Shown piece by piece: positions 40,950 to 49,241 of a DNA stretch of 64,000 nucleotides (its first letter is position 1; each line of letters opens with the position of its first letter). The DNA is from CAZTHM01 sp041946825. Its GTDB lineage: Bacteria > Acidobacteriota > Terriglobia > UBA7540. A program made the translations under genes and the position numbers. A model generated the notes under the pieces. That model searched no databases. It saw only the letters and a program-made list of their open reading frames with translations, and was not told the DNA's origin. The stretch is from contig JBHGBD010000002.1 in the NCBI GenBank assembly GCA_041946825.1, positions 62,001 through 126,000 on the forward strand. The letters run 5' to 3'.

Positions 40950-42194
40950 ATGAGAATCCCAAAATGGCAGTTTTCCCGCCGCCAATTTATCGCCGCCGGC
41001 AGTTCGTTTTCAGGCCTGGTCGTGACCCCGACGGAGCGACTGAGCGCGCTCGAAGGAGGCGCAAGCACGAAACGTCCGAACATCTACGATCGGCTGGGCG
41101 TGCGGACGCGCATCAACGCCAAGGGAACTTACACATTCCTGACCGGCTCGTTGATGCCGCCGGAAATTTCCCGAGCCATGGAAGAGGCCTCCCAGCACTA
41201 CGTCTGGCTGCCGGAATTGCATGAGGCGGTGGGGAAAAAGCTCGCCGCCATGCTGGGCGTCGAAGCCGCCATGGTCACCTCCGGCGCGGCGGGGGCCATC
41301 ATGCTCGGCACGGCGGCGTGCATCGCCGGAAAGGATCCCGAGAGGCTCAAACAGATTCCCGACCTCACCGGACTGAAAAGCGAGGTCATCATCCAGAAGA
41401 CACATCGCAACGCTTTCGACCACGCCATCCGGAACGTGGGCGTGAAGCTCATCGTCGTGGAAACGCTGGAAGAGATGGAAAGCGCCATCAGCGACAAAAC
41501 CGCGATGATGTATTTCCTGAATGCCGCGCAGAACCACGGCAAAGTAGGGCTTGAAAAATTCGTGGAGGTCGGGAAACGCCGCGGCGTGCCTACGTTCAAC
41601 GACGCTGCGGCTGACGTGCCGCCGGTCTCGCACCTGAGCGACTACTGCAAAATGGGATTCGACATGGTGGCGTTCAGCGGCGGCAAGGGCTTGCGCGGGC
41701 CGCAGTGCGCGGGCCTGCTGCTCGGACGCAGGGATTTGATCGAGGCCGCGCTGCTCAACAACAATCCGCACGAGGATGCCATCGGCCGACCGTGCAAGGT
41801 GGGGAAAGAAGAAGTCATCGGCATGTTCGCGGCGGTCGAGCGCTACCTGAAAGTGGATCACGAAGCGGAATGGAAGGACTGGGAGGCGCGGATCGAGGTC
41901 ATCGAGAAAACGTTAGCGACGGTCCCCGGCATCACCGCCACGCGCTTTGTCCCTGAAATCGCGAACCATGTTCCGCACCTGGGATTGAAGTGGGACGAGA
42001 GCGCCTTCAAGCTCACTGCCGCGGATTGCGCCAAGCAGCTTGAAGACGGCGAGCCGAGTATCGTTTGCCTTGTAGGTGAGGAATCCCACGGCCTGAGCGT
42101 CACGCCCTTCATGATGAAACCCGGCGAAGAGAGGATTGTGGCGCGACGGCTGAAGGAAGTCTTGACGGCCGCGCAAAGGAAGGCGGAGACGTAA
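40950..42194 (+). CDS. SelA-like PLP-dependent enzyme (ammonia-lyase or transferase type) with Tat signal
   Basis: A 414-residue fold-type I PLP protein of the SelA/DgaE group. The N-terminus is a Tat signal (WQFSRRQFIAAGSSFSGL). The catalytic core includes VTSGAAGAIMLGTAACIAG (phosphate loop), FNDAAADVPP (Asp over the pyridine ring) and the Schiff-base Lys in AFSGGKGLRGPQ. Relatives include selenocysteine synthase and D-glucosaminate-6-phosphate ammonia-lyase; no selenium genes are nearby, so a sugar-acid or amino-acid lyase is likelier. ATG 40950 follows GTGGGGG and a good promoter. It is divergent from the RidA-aldolase pair, and the right MITE follows 28 nt after its stop. Confidence 0.85.
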   Translation: MRIPKWQFSRRQFIAAGSSFSGLVVTPTERLSALEGGASTKRPNIYDRLGVRTRINAKGTYTFLTGSLMPPEISRAMEEASQHYVWLPELHEAVGKKLAAMLGVEAAMVTSGAAGAIMLGTAACIAGKDPERLKQIPDLTGLKSEVIIQKTHRNAFDHAIRNVGVKLIVVETLEEMESAISDKTAMMYFLNAAQNHGKVGLEKFVEVGKRRGVPTFNDAAADVPPVSHLSDYCKMGFDMVAFSGGKGLRGPQCAGLLLGRRDLIEAALLNNNPHEDAIGRPCKVGKEEVIGMFAAVERYLKVDHEAEWKDWEARIEVIEKTLATVPGITATRFVPEIANHVPHLGLKWDESAFKLTAADCAKQLEDGEPSIVCLVGEESHGLSVTPFMMKPGEERIVARRLKEVLTAAQRKAET

Positions 42195-42222
42195 GATCCC
42201 ACGCAGACAACACTTGGCCTTC

Positions 42223-42429
42223 CTAGAAGCAGTTGCAAAACCTTCCGCAAGTATCGTCAGGGCCCCGATTCATCGGGGCCGATGGAGGCCCGAGAAGAAT
42301 CGGGCTTTAGCCCCTGAAGTGCCTGGTTGGCCCTCAGCGGCTGAAGCCGCTGCTGTGAAGACATCGGTTCAGCACGGCTGAAGCCGTGCCCTGACGAGGG
42401 AATAATCCGGGTTTTGCAGCAGCCTCTAG
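42223..42429 (-). mobile_element. MITE-like element, copy 2 (207 bp, inverted relative to copy 1)
   Basis: Same length as copy 1 and colinear with its reverse complement along the whole length. Termini are CTAGAAGCAGTTGCAAAA and, from the other strand, CTAGAGGCTGCTGCAAAA. The internal hairpins GCGGCTTCAGCCGC and GGGGCTAAAGCCC are conserved. The right CTAG contains the stop codon (TAG, 42428-42426) of the DegT-like gene, mirroring copy 1. Confidence 0.82.
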
Positions 42430-43775
42430 GCCTTCGCGAGCAACGGGGCGTCGCGCTGAATCTTGCGAATCGCTTCGGCAATCTGGTCCATATCGCTTCG
42501 CGTCCCCAGCAACATCGTCTGGAACATCCAGACCGCTTCCTCGCAAAGGCGGTCGTTAGCGGGGCAGTGATTGCGCGCCTGATACTGCGCAATCACTTCC
42601 GGCGAGTAGATCGTCCGATAGGCGCGCGAATCGAGCGTGTTTTTGAGGAACGGTTCCTTGTTCAGCGGGGTGTACCCTCCGGAGCACGGAATTCCTTCGG
42701 CCTCGAGCGCCTTCAGAAAACGCGAACGCGGGAGCCCGGCAAACTGAGCGTTGTCGTACCGGAACATGTAGAGGTGGTAGGCGTTGCGCGTGCAGCCATC
42801 GTACATCCGGGCGGGCGCGATGCCGGGAATTTCGCGAAGCTGCTTGGTCAAATATTCCGCATTCTGTTCGCGGGTGCGTGACTGCTCTTCCAGCCGGCTC
42901 ATCTGCGTCAAAAGCAGCGCGGCCTGAAATTCCGTCATGCGGTGATTACAGCCATTGCGAACGTAAGAAAATCCCGTGTCGAGTTGGCCGCGGCCGTTGG
43001 TGTGGAAGCTCTCGCAGATCTTATACAGGTCTTCGTTGTTGGTGAGGATGGCGCCGCCTTCGCCGGAATTGAGATTCTTGGACGCCTGAAAGCTGAAGCA
43101 GCCGAGCTCACCCAGCGTGCTGACCTTTTGATGCCGCCACTCCGCGAGGTGCGCCTGGCAAGCGTCTTCGAGCACCGGCAACTTGTGCTTGCGCGCCACG
43201 GCCAGAATCTTGTCCATGTCGGCCGGTGATCCGCCGAGGTGCACTGGAATGATGCACTTCGTTCGTTCGGTGATGGCGGCCTCGATCTTGTTGGCGTCCA
43301 TCTGGAAAGTCTCGGGATCGGTGTCTACAAATACCGGCAGCGCGTGGACGAGTAGAACAACGTTGACGGTCGCGACAAAGGTGTAAGGGGGGACGAGCAC
43401 CTCATCGCCCGGCCCGATCCCCAGCGCATGCAGCGAAGTGAACAGCGCCGTCGTGCCGCTCGCCGTGGCGAGGCAATATTTCGCGCCCAGCGTCTTGGCC
43501 CAAGCGGCTTCGAATTCCTTCGCGTAGTTGCCATCCATGCGGCACCAGTGGCCTTTTTTGAGCACGGTCATCCAGGCCTGCTCGTCGTTCGCCTGAGTCT
43601 TCGGCCAGGAAGGAAATGGCTGCTTGCGGACCGGCTCGCCGCCCAGGAGGGCAGGCTTCCCTGCTGGCCCGGAGTTCGTGGCCGGTATGGGCTCCGACCT
43701 TCCCGTAAAGTTCACTCCTGCCGTTGCCGAGAGGGCCGCTCCCAGGAACCGGCGACGCGTCACGGGCGAATTCAT
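42426..43775 (-). CDS. DegT/DnrJ/EryC1/StrS-family PLP aminotransferase with Tat signal
   Basis: A 449-residue sugar-aminotransferase-family protein. The Tat motif is VTRRRFLGAALSATAG. The core includes ASGTTALFTSLHALGIGPGDEVLVPPYTFVAT, LPVLEDACQAHLAEWRHQK (ring-stacking Asp/His), the Schiff-base position SFQASKNLNSGEGG with Lys present, and NYRMTEFQAAL-like NHRMTEFQAALLLTQM. Family members aminate nucleotide-linked keto sugars in the cytoplasm, so a Tat-exported copy needs another substrate. ATG 43775 follows AGGAGGAAA. It is the last of the seven consecutive Tat genes, and it ends within the MITE terminus. Confidence 0.9.
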   Translation of the reverse strand: MNSPVTRRRFLGAALSATAGVNFTGRSEPIPATNSGPAGKPALLGGEPVRKQPFPSWPKTQANDEQAWMTVLKKGHWCRMDGNYAKEFEAAWAKTLGAKYCLATASGTTALFTSLHALGIGPGDEVLVPPYTFVATVNVVLLVHALPVFVDTDPETFQMDANKIEAAITERTKCIIPVHLGGSPADMDKILAVARKHKLPVLEDACQAHLAEWRHQKVSTLGELGCFSFQASKNLNSGEGGAILTNNEDLYKICESFHTNGRGQLDTGFSYVRNGCNHRMTEFQAALLLTQMSRLEEQSRTREQNAEYLTKQLREIPGIAPARMYDGCTRNAYHLYMFRYDNAQFAGLPRSRFLKALEAEGIPCSGGYTPLNKEPFLKNTLDSRAYRTIYSPEVIAQYQARNHCPANDRLCEEAVWMFQTMLLGTRSDMDQIAEAIRKIQRDAPLLAKA

Positions 43776-43947
43776 AGTTTCCTCCTGCAAGTTTGGTCTG
43801 TGCATTATGACATCAAATACCCAACCGATGCCTGTTTGCGTACCCGCGCGGTATGGAACTAAGCGTGCACGCAGTCGGCCCTACCGGACAGAAGGGATGT
43901 TATCCAAGCAATCCCCGAGCATATTTTACACAAGGAGGAAGTAACTT

Positions 43948-45096
43948 ATGGCCACCCATCGCTGCCCCTATTGCCGGTTTCAATTCGTACACCGTTCCCG
44001 ACGAAGAGGATTTCGCGAAAAGGTTCTCTTGCGCGCGCTCTCCCTCCGCCCATACCGCTGCGGGGCCTGTGGCCGGCGACACTACGGGTTCGCCTTTCTC
44101 AGGAAGAACCCTCGCGCGGGAGTTTACCGCTCGCCTTGGGCCAGCCTGGTCTATGCGGTCCCGCATCCAGCTCCTCTGGCAGCCGTATTCCTCGCGGTTG
44201 TGCTGGTTGTCGGGACTACAAGTTCGCAACTGATGTCGTTCGGCTTGGGGAATCTCGCCGGCAATAGCGCGGGCGATTCAAACGCTGCCCCCACTGTGAA
44301 CGCCACCGGGACTTTCGCCAGTGGATCAGGAATAGCGCCGGTCCGGGTGGCGGCTCCCGGAGCCGCTCCGCGCCAGGAAGCACATCCCTTGCCTTCGGAG
44401 CCGATCTACATGGCACAAGCCGTACCCGCTCAGGCCTCTGCTCCGGGCGCGCCCCAGGAGGGGGCTCTCGGGAGCGTGCGCGCAACCGGGGAAGTCATTC
44501 TGAATGGAACCGCTGTTCCGCAAGTTGCGACCTTCTTCCCGGGCGACACACTGCGTACCGGCAGCAATGGGAATGCCGTGCTGGAATTCCCCGGAAAGGG
44601 AACCATCACGGTCTCGCCGCAATCGCTCATGCGATTTACGAAGTCCACCCGTTACGTCGCCGAACTCAACTATGGCCGAGTGACATCGCAGTCCTTGCGT
44701 GGAACGACGAGTTTCCAGACTCGTGTCGGCAACTTCGTTGTGGTGCCCGACCCCGAACGACCGGAAATGACCGCAGAAATCGTCCGGGCCCTCGATGGGT
44801 TGATAAGGATCAAAGCGGTCCAAGGTTCGGTCGGCATTATCGAACTGGAAGGGGCACAAACAACATTCATCAGAGACGGCGGCGAAGCGACTATCTCGCC
44901 TGACGGGAGGCTCTCAGCGGCCTCCACGGCTCAGGCCCCTGCCACTCCATCCCCGACGACTCTGGGAGGAGGCGGTGGGGGAGGACATACGGCGCTGATC
45001 GGCCTGGGTGTCGGTGCTGCGGCAGCGGCCGGACTGGGAATAGCCTTGGCTAGTAGCGGAAACGATTCCAATCCCGTTAGCCCTTCGGCTCCGTAG
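43948..45096 (+). CDS. FecR-like membrane protein with N-terminal zinc ribbon
   Basis: A 382-residue membrane protein. Residues 1-50 have a zinc ribbon (CPYC and CGAC) with a very basic RSRRRGFREK stretch. A helix follows at about 73-95 (PLAAVFLAVVLVVGTTSSQLM). The extracytoplasmic part contains a FecR-like domain, about 175-300 (GEVILNGTAVPQVATFFPGDTLRTGSNGNAVLEF; later EIVRALDGLIRIKAVQGSVGIIEL). The C-terminus is a glycine run then a second helix (HTALIGLGVGAAAAAGLGIAL) and a short tail. ATG 43948 follows AAGGAGG. FecR domains relay signals to ECF sigma factors, but no sigma gene is adjacent; the zinc ribbon might serve as the cytoplasmic contact. Confidence 0.75.
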   Translation: MATHRCPYCRFQFVHRSRRRGFREKVLLRALSLRPYRCGACGRRHYGFAFLRKNPRAGVYRSPWASLVYAVPHPAPLAAVFLAVVLVVGTTSSQLMSFGLGNLAGNSAGDSNAAPTVNATGTFASGSGIAPVRVAAPGAAPRQEAHPLPSEPIYMAQAVPAQASAPGAPQEGALGSVRATGEVILNGTAVPQVATFFPGDTLRTGSNGNAVLEFPGKGTITVSPQSLMRFTKSTRYVAELNYGRVTSQSLRGTTSFQTRVGNFVVVPDPERPEMTAEIVRALDGLIRIKAVQGSVGIIELEGAQTTFIRDGGEATISPDGRLSAASTAQAPATPSPTTLGGGGGGGHTALIGLGVGAAAAAGLGIALASSGNDSNPVSPSAP

Positions 45097-45272
45097 GGTC
45101 TGCATCCGGAGCGGACTTTCGACATATGGGGAGGCCGAGGGCCGCGGCCCGTCAATAGCCCGAAGCGGAAGCCATATTCGTCGCCGGAATCGTCGGGTTT
45201 CTATACTATTTTCATACAGTTAAGCTGCTTGACCGCAGGTCCTTCAGGACTGGCAAAACTTCCCACAATTAT

Positions 45273-45314
45273 CTTGACAATTCTGTACAGATTTACGAAG
45301 ATTACTTTGTCAAG
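45273..45314 (+). promoter_or_regulatory. Candidate suf promoter/operator region
   Basis: CTTGACAA (45273-45280) and TTGTCAAG (45307-45314) are perfect inverted 8-mers 26 nt apart, with the palindrome CTGTACAG (45283-45290) between them. TTGACA can serve as a -35 box, but the -10 (near 45297-45303) is weak, as expected of a regulated promoter. It may be the site of the Rrf2 regulator encoded at the operon end. The gap 45097-45394 holds no gene. Confidence 0.4.
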
Positions 45315-45394
45315 CAGAACTGAGGAGGGCTCCGCCGAACACGGTCTCCGGCCCTCAGCCCCGGCTTTTTGCCGGAAATCAAGAGGAGAGTTCG

Positions 45395-46843
45395 ATGTCC
45401 ACCCCACAGACCGAAATCGAAATCCTTGCAAACCAGGAATATAAATACGGCTTCGTCACCGAGATCGATGCCGACACAATTCCCCCTGGGTTGAACGAAG
45501 ACATCATCCGTCTTATTTCCGCCAAAAAGCAGGAGCCCGAGTGGTTGCTCGAGTGGCGGCTGAAAGCCTATCGCCACTGGCAGACCATGAAGGAGCCGAC
45601 CTGGCAGAACGTTCACTACCCTCCCATCGACTATCAGGCCGCGACTTACTACTCCGCCCCTAAGAGCCAGAAGCCCGGTCCCAAGAGCATCGAGGAAGTT
45701 GACCCCGAGCTTTTGAAAACCTACGAAAAGCTGGGCATCCCGCTCAAGGAGCGTGAACTGCTGGCGGGCGTGGCGGTGGACGCGGTTTTTGACAGCGTTT
45801 CGGTGGCCACTACTTTCAAAGAAAAGCTGGGCGAATTGGGCATCATTTTCTGCTCGTTTTCCGAGGCGGTGCGCGAGCACCCGGAACTGGTCAAGAAGTA
45901 TCTCGGCTCGGTGGTTCCCTACACCGACAACTTTTTTGCCACGCTTAATTCCGCCGTTTTCAGCGATGGCTCGTTCTGTTACGTCCCCAAGGGCGTGCGC
46001 TGTCCGATGGAGCTTTCCACTTACTTCCGCATCAACGCCAAGGATACCGGTCAATTCGAACGGACTCTCATCATCGCCGACGAGGGCGCATACGTCAGTT
46101 ACCTGGAAGGCTGTACGGCCCCGATGCGCGACACCAATCAGTTGCACGCGGCGGTGGTGGAATTGATCGCGCATGACAACGCGCAGGTCAAATACTCGAC
46201 GGTCCAGAACTGGTACCCCGGCGACAAGGAAGGTAAAGGCGGAATCTACAACTTCGTCACCAAGCGCGGGAAGTGCCTGGGCGTGAATTCCAAGATTTCC
46301 TGGACGCAGGTCGAAACCGGCTCGGCGATTACCTGGAAATATCCCAGCTGCATCCTGCAGGGCGACAATTCCATCGGCGAGTTCTATTCCGTGGCGCTCA
46401 CCAACAACTACCAGCAGGCCGACACCGGCACCAAGATGATTCACATCGGCAAGAACACGCGGAGCACCATCGTCACCAAGGGCATCTCCGCCGGGCACGG
46501 GCAGAACACCTACCGCGGTGCGGTCAAGATCCTGAAAGGCGCCGAGGGCGCGCGGAACTACTCGCAGTGCGATTCGCTGCTGATCGGCGACAAGTGCGGC
46601 GCGCACACATTCCCCTACCTGGAAGTGAAGAACTCGACGGCGCAGGTTGAGCACGAAGCTTCGACCTCCAAGATCGGCGAGGATCAGATTTTCTATTGCC
46701 GCCAGCGCGGCATCTCGCTGGAAGATTCGATTTCGATGATCGTCAACGGCTTCTGCAAACAGGTCTTCCGCGAGCTGCCCATGGAATTCGCGGTGGAAGC
46801 GCAAAAACTTCTGGGCGTGAGCCTGGAAGGAAGCGTGGGCTGA
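45395..46843 (+). CDS. sufB: Fe-S cluster assembly protein SufB
   Basis: A 482-residue SufB, the scaffold subunit of the SufBC2D complex that builds Fe-S clusters in the cytoplasm. It shows the family start EYKYGFVTEIDADTIPPGLNEDIIRLIS, the beta-helix core (YVSYLEGCTAPM), and the conserved C-terminal region CDSLLIGDKCGAHTFPYLEVKNSTAQVEHEASTSKIGEDQIFYCRQRGIS, including the functionally important Cys residues. ATG 45395 follows AGAGGAGAG. It is the first gene of sufBCDSUT-rrf2. A repeat-filled 164-nt gap separates it from sufC. Confidence 0.97.
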   Translation: MSTPQTEIEILANQEYKYGFVTEIDADTIPPGLNEDIIRLISAKKQEPEWLLEWRLKAYRHWQTMKEPTWQNVHYPPIDYQAATYYSAPKSQKPGPKSIEEVDPELLKTYEKLGIPLKERELLAGVAVDAVFDSVSVATTFKEKLGELGIIFCSFSEAVREHPELVKKYLGSVVPYTDNFFATLNSAVFSDGSFCYVPKGVRCPMELSTYFRINAKDTGQFERTLIIADEGAYVSYLEGCTAPMRDTNQLHAAVVELIAHDNAQVKYSTVQNWYPGDKEGKGGIYNFVTKRGKCLGVNSKISWTQVETGSAITWKYPSCILQGDNSIGEFYSVALTNNYQQADTGTKMIHIGKNTRSTIVTKGISAGHGQNTYRGAVKILKGAEGARNYSQCDSLLIGDKCGAHTFPYLEVKNSTAQVEHEASTSKIGEDQIFYCRQRGISLEDSISMIVNGFCKQVFRELPMEFAVEAQKLLGVSLEGSVG

Positions 46844-46920
46844 TTTTGGATTTTGGATATGAAAGACCGAAGGTGGCGGATACATCGGCCGAAACACGAC
46901 AACACGGCCGGCCCCTATCC

Positions 46921-47002
46921 GAGTTTCGAGTTTCGAATTTCCAGTTTCGATTTTCCAATTTCCGTTTGCTGATAGCTAATAGCTGACGGCTGAGGGCTGC
47001 TA
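46921..47002. repeat. Degenerate heptanucleotide repeats between sufB and sufC
   Basis: Six 7-mers GAGTTTC, GAGTTTC, GAATTTC, CAGTTTC, GATTTTC, CAATTTC (46921-46962), then five of a second type GCTGATA, GCTAATA, GCTGACG, GCTGAGG, GCTGCTA (46968-47002), ending 5 nt before the sufC ATG. The repeat keeps a strict 7-bp register while the sequence drifts. Confidence 0.85.
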
Positions 47003-47007
47003 AACGA

Positions 47008-47772
<765 letters not shown>

Positions 47773-47843
47773 AGACGCTCGGGTGGAGCGTCTTCGAAAT
47801 CAGACGGCCCAGCGGGTCGTCTCTACAGAGGGTTCCTCAATCA

Positions 47844-49241
47844 ATGACCGCTGTTAAAGATTATCAGGAAGTTTACTTATCGAACTTCGCCGAACGGGAA
47901 AAGGAATTCGCCGCGGGGCCAGCGTGGCTCAACCAGGTTCGCAAGGAAGCGATCGAGCGCTTCGCCGACCTCGGCTTCCCGACGACGCGCCTTGAGGCAT
48001 GGAAGTTCACCAGCGTGGCGCCGATTGCGGGCATGGCCTTCCAGCCTGCCCCACGAGCGGCCGACGCATCAACGGCTGAAGGGCTGAAGACCCTGTGCCA
48101 CTTCGACCTGGATTGTAGCCGCCTGGTCTTCGTGAACGGCCACTTCAGCGCCGAGTTCTCGTCCCTCGCGGGCCTGCCCAAGGGAATCCACGTCGGAAGC
48201 CTGGCGGGGGCCTTGTCGAACGGCGCTCCGCAACTGGAACAGCACCTGGCGCGTCACGCGGACTTCCAGGATCACGCCTTCGTCGCTTTGAACACAGCAT
48301 TCATGGAAGATGGCGCCTTCATCGAAATCGCCAATGGCCTGGTCTTCGAGAGGCCCATCTATCTCCTTTATGTTTCCACGGCGGCGGAGGGAAGCGAGCC
48401 CGCGGTTTCGTTCCCCCGCACTCTGATCCTGGCGGGCCGGGAGAGCCAGGCCACATTCATCGAGGGCCACATCGGGCTCGACGACGCCCCGTCGTTCCGC
48501 GCACTGGGCCGCGCGCGTGTTCCGCAAATCAGCAGGGGCGGAGTTTATTTCACCAACGCGGTTACGGAAATCGTCGCCGGAGAAAACGCCGTCGTCGAAT
48601 ACGCCAAGTTCCAGCAGGAAGGTCATGAGTCATTCCACATCGCCACCGTGCAGGTCCGGCAGGAGCGGGCGAGCAGCGTCTCGACGCGCAACTTCACTTT
48701 CGGTGGCGCCCTGGTGCGCGAGGACCTGAACATCGTGCTGGCGGGCGAAGGCGCGAACGCTCATCTCGACGGGCTCTACATCACCCTCGGCCGGCAGCAC
48801 GTTGACCATCACACGACGATCGACCACGCGCAGCCGCACTGCGACAGCCGCGAGCTCTACAAGGGCGTGCTCGAAGACCGCTCCTCGGCAGTTTTCAACG
48901 GCCGCATCATCGTGCGCAAGGACGCGCAGAAGACCGACTCGAAGCAGAGCAACAAGAATCTGCTGCTCTCCGAAGAGGCGGTGATCAATACCAAGCCGCA
49001 GCTCGAGATCTTCGCCGACGACGTTAAATGCACGCACGGCGCGACGATCGGCCAGGTTGACCAGGAAGCGATCTTCTATCTGCGCTCGCGCGGCATCGGG
49101 CGCGACGAGGCCCGCAACCTGCTGACTTACGCGTTCGCCAACGAAGTCATTGATCGTGTCAAGCACGGGCCCATGCGCGACCGCTTGCGCGAAGCGCTCT
49201 TCATGCGCATGGGGCGCGGACTGGGAAGAAAGGAAACGTGA
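47844..49241 (+). CDS. sufD: Fe-S cluster assembly protein SufD
   Basis: A 465-residue SufD, the SufB paralogue in the SufBC2D complex. It has the N-terminal helical region (GFPTTRLEAWKFTSVAPI), the beta-helix core and the C-terminal block QLEIFADDVKCTHGATIGQVDQEAIFYLRSRGI with the conserved His. ATG 47844 is 71 nt after sufC; the short gap contains an inverted repeat (GAGACGCTC/CGTCTCTAC-like). Its stop overlaps the sufS start in TGATG, so SufD and SufS are translationally coupled. Confidence 0.96.
   Translation: MTAVKDYQEVYLSNFAEREKEFAAGPAWLNQVRKEAIERFADLGFPTTRLEAWKFTSVAPIAGMAFQPAPRAADASTAEGLKTLCHFDLDCSRLVFVNGHFSAEFSSLAGLPKGIHVGSLAGALSNGAPQLEQHLARHADFQDHAFVALNTAFMEDGAFIEIANGLVFERPIYLLYVSTAAEGSEPAVSFPRTLILAGRESQATFIEGHIGLDDAPSFRALGRARVPQISRGGVYFTNAVTEIVAGENAVVEYAKFQQEGHESFHIATVQVRQERASSVSTRNFTFGGALVREDLNIVLAGEGANAHLDGLYITLGRQHVDHHTTIDHAQPHCDSRELYKGVLEDRSSAVFNGRIIVRKDAQKTDSKQSNKNLLLSEEAVINTKPQLEIFADDVKCTHGATIGQVDQEAIFYLRSRGIGRDEARNLLTYAFANEVIDRVKHGPMRDRLREALFMRMGRGLGRKET

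Noticed and set aside
40914..40950. TTG at 40914 as start of the SelA-like protein
   Set aside because: It falls within the -10 box of the promoter at 40887-40915, and ATG 40950 begins a proper Tat signal with a ribosome site.
40950..42194. Selenocysteine synthase (selA) as the identity of the PLP gene
   Set aside because: It has a Tat signal, no selB, selD or tRNA-Sec nearby, and RidA and aldolase neighbours fit a lyase better.
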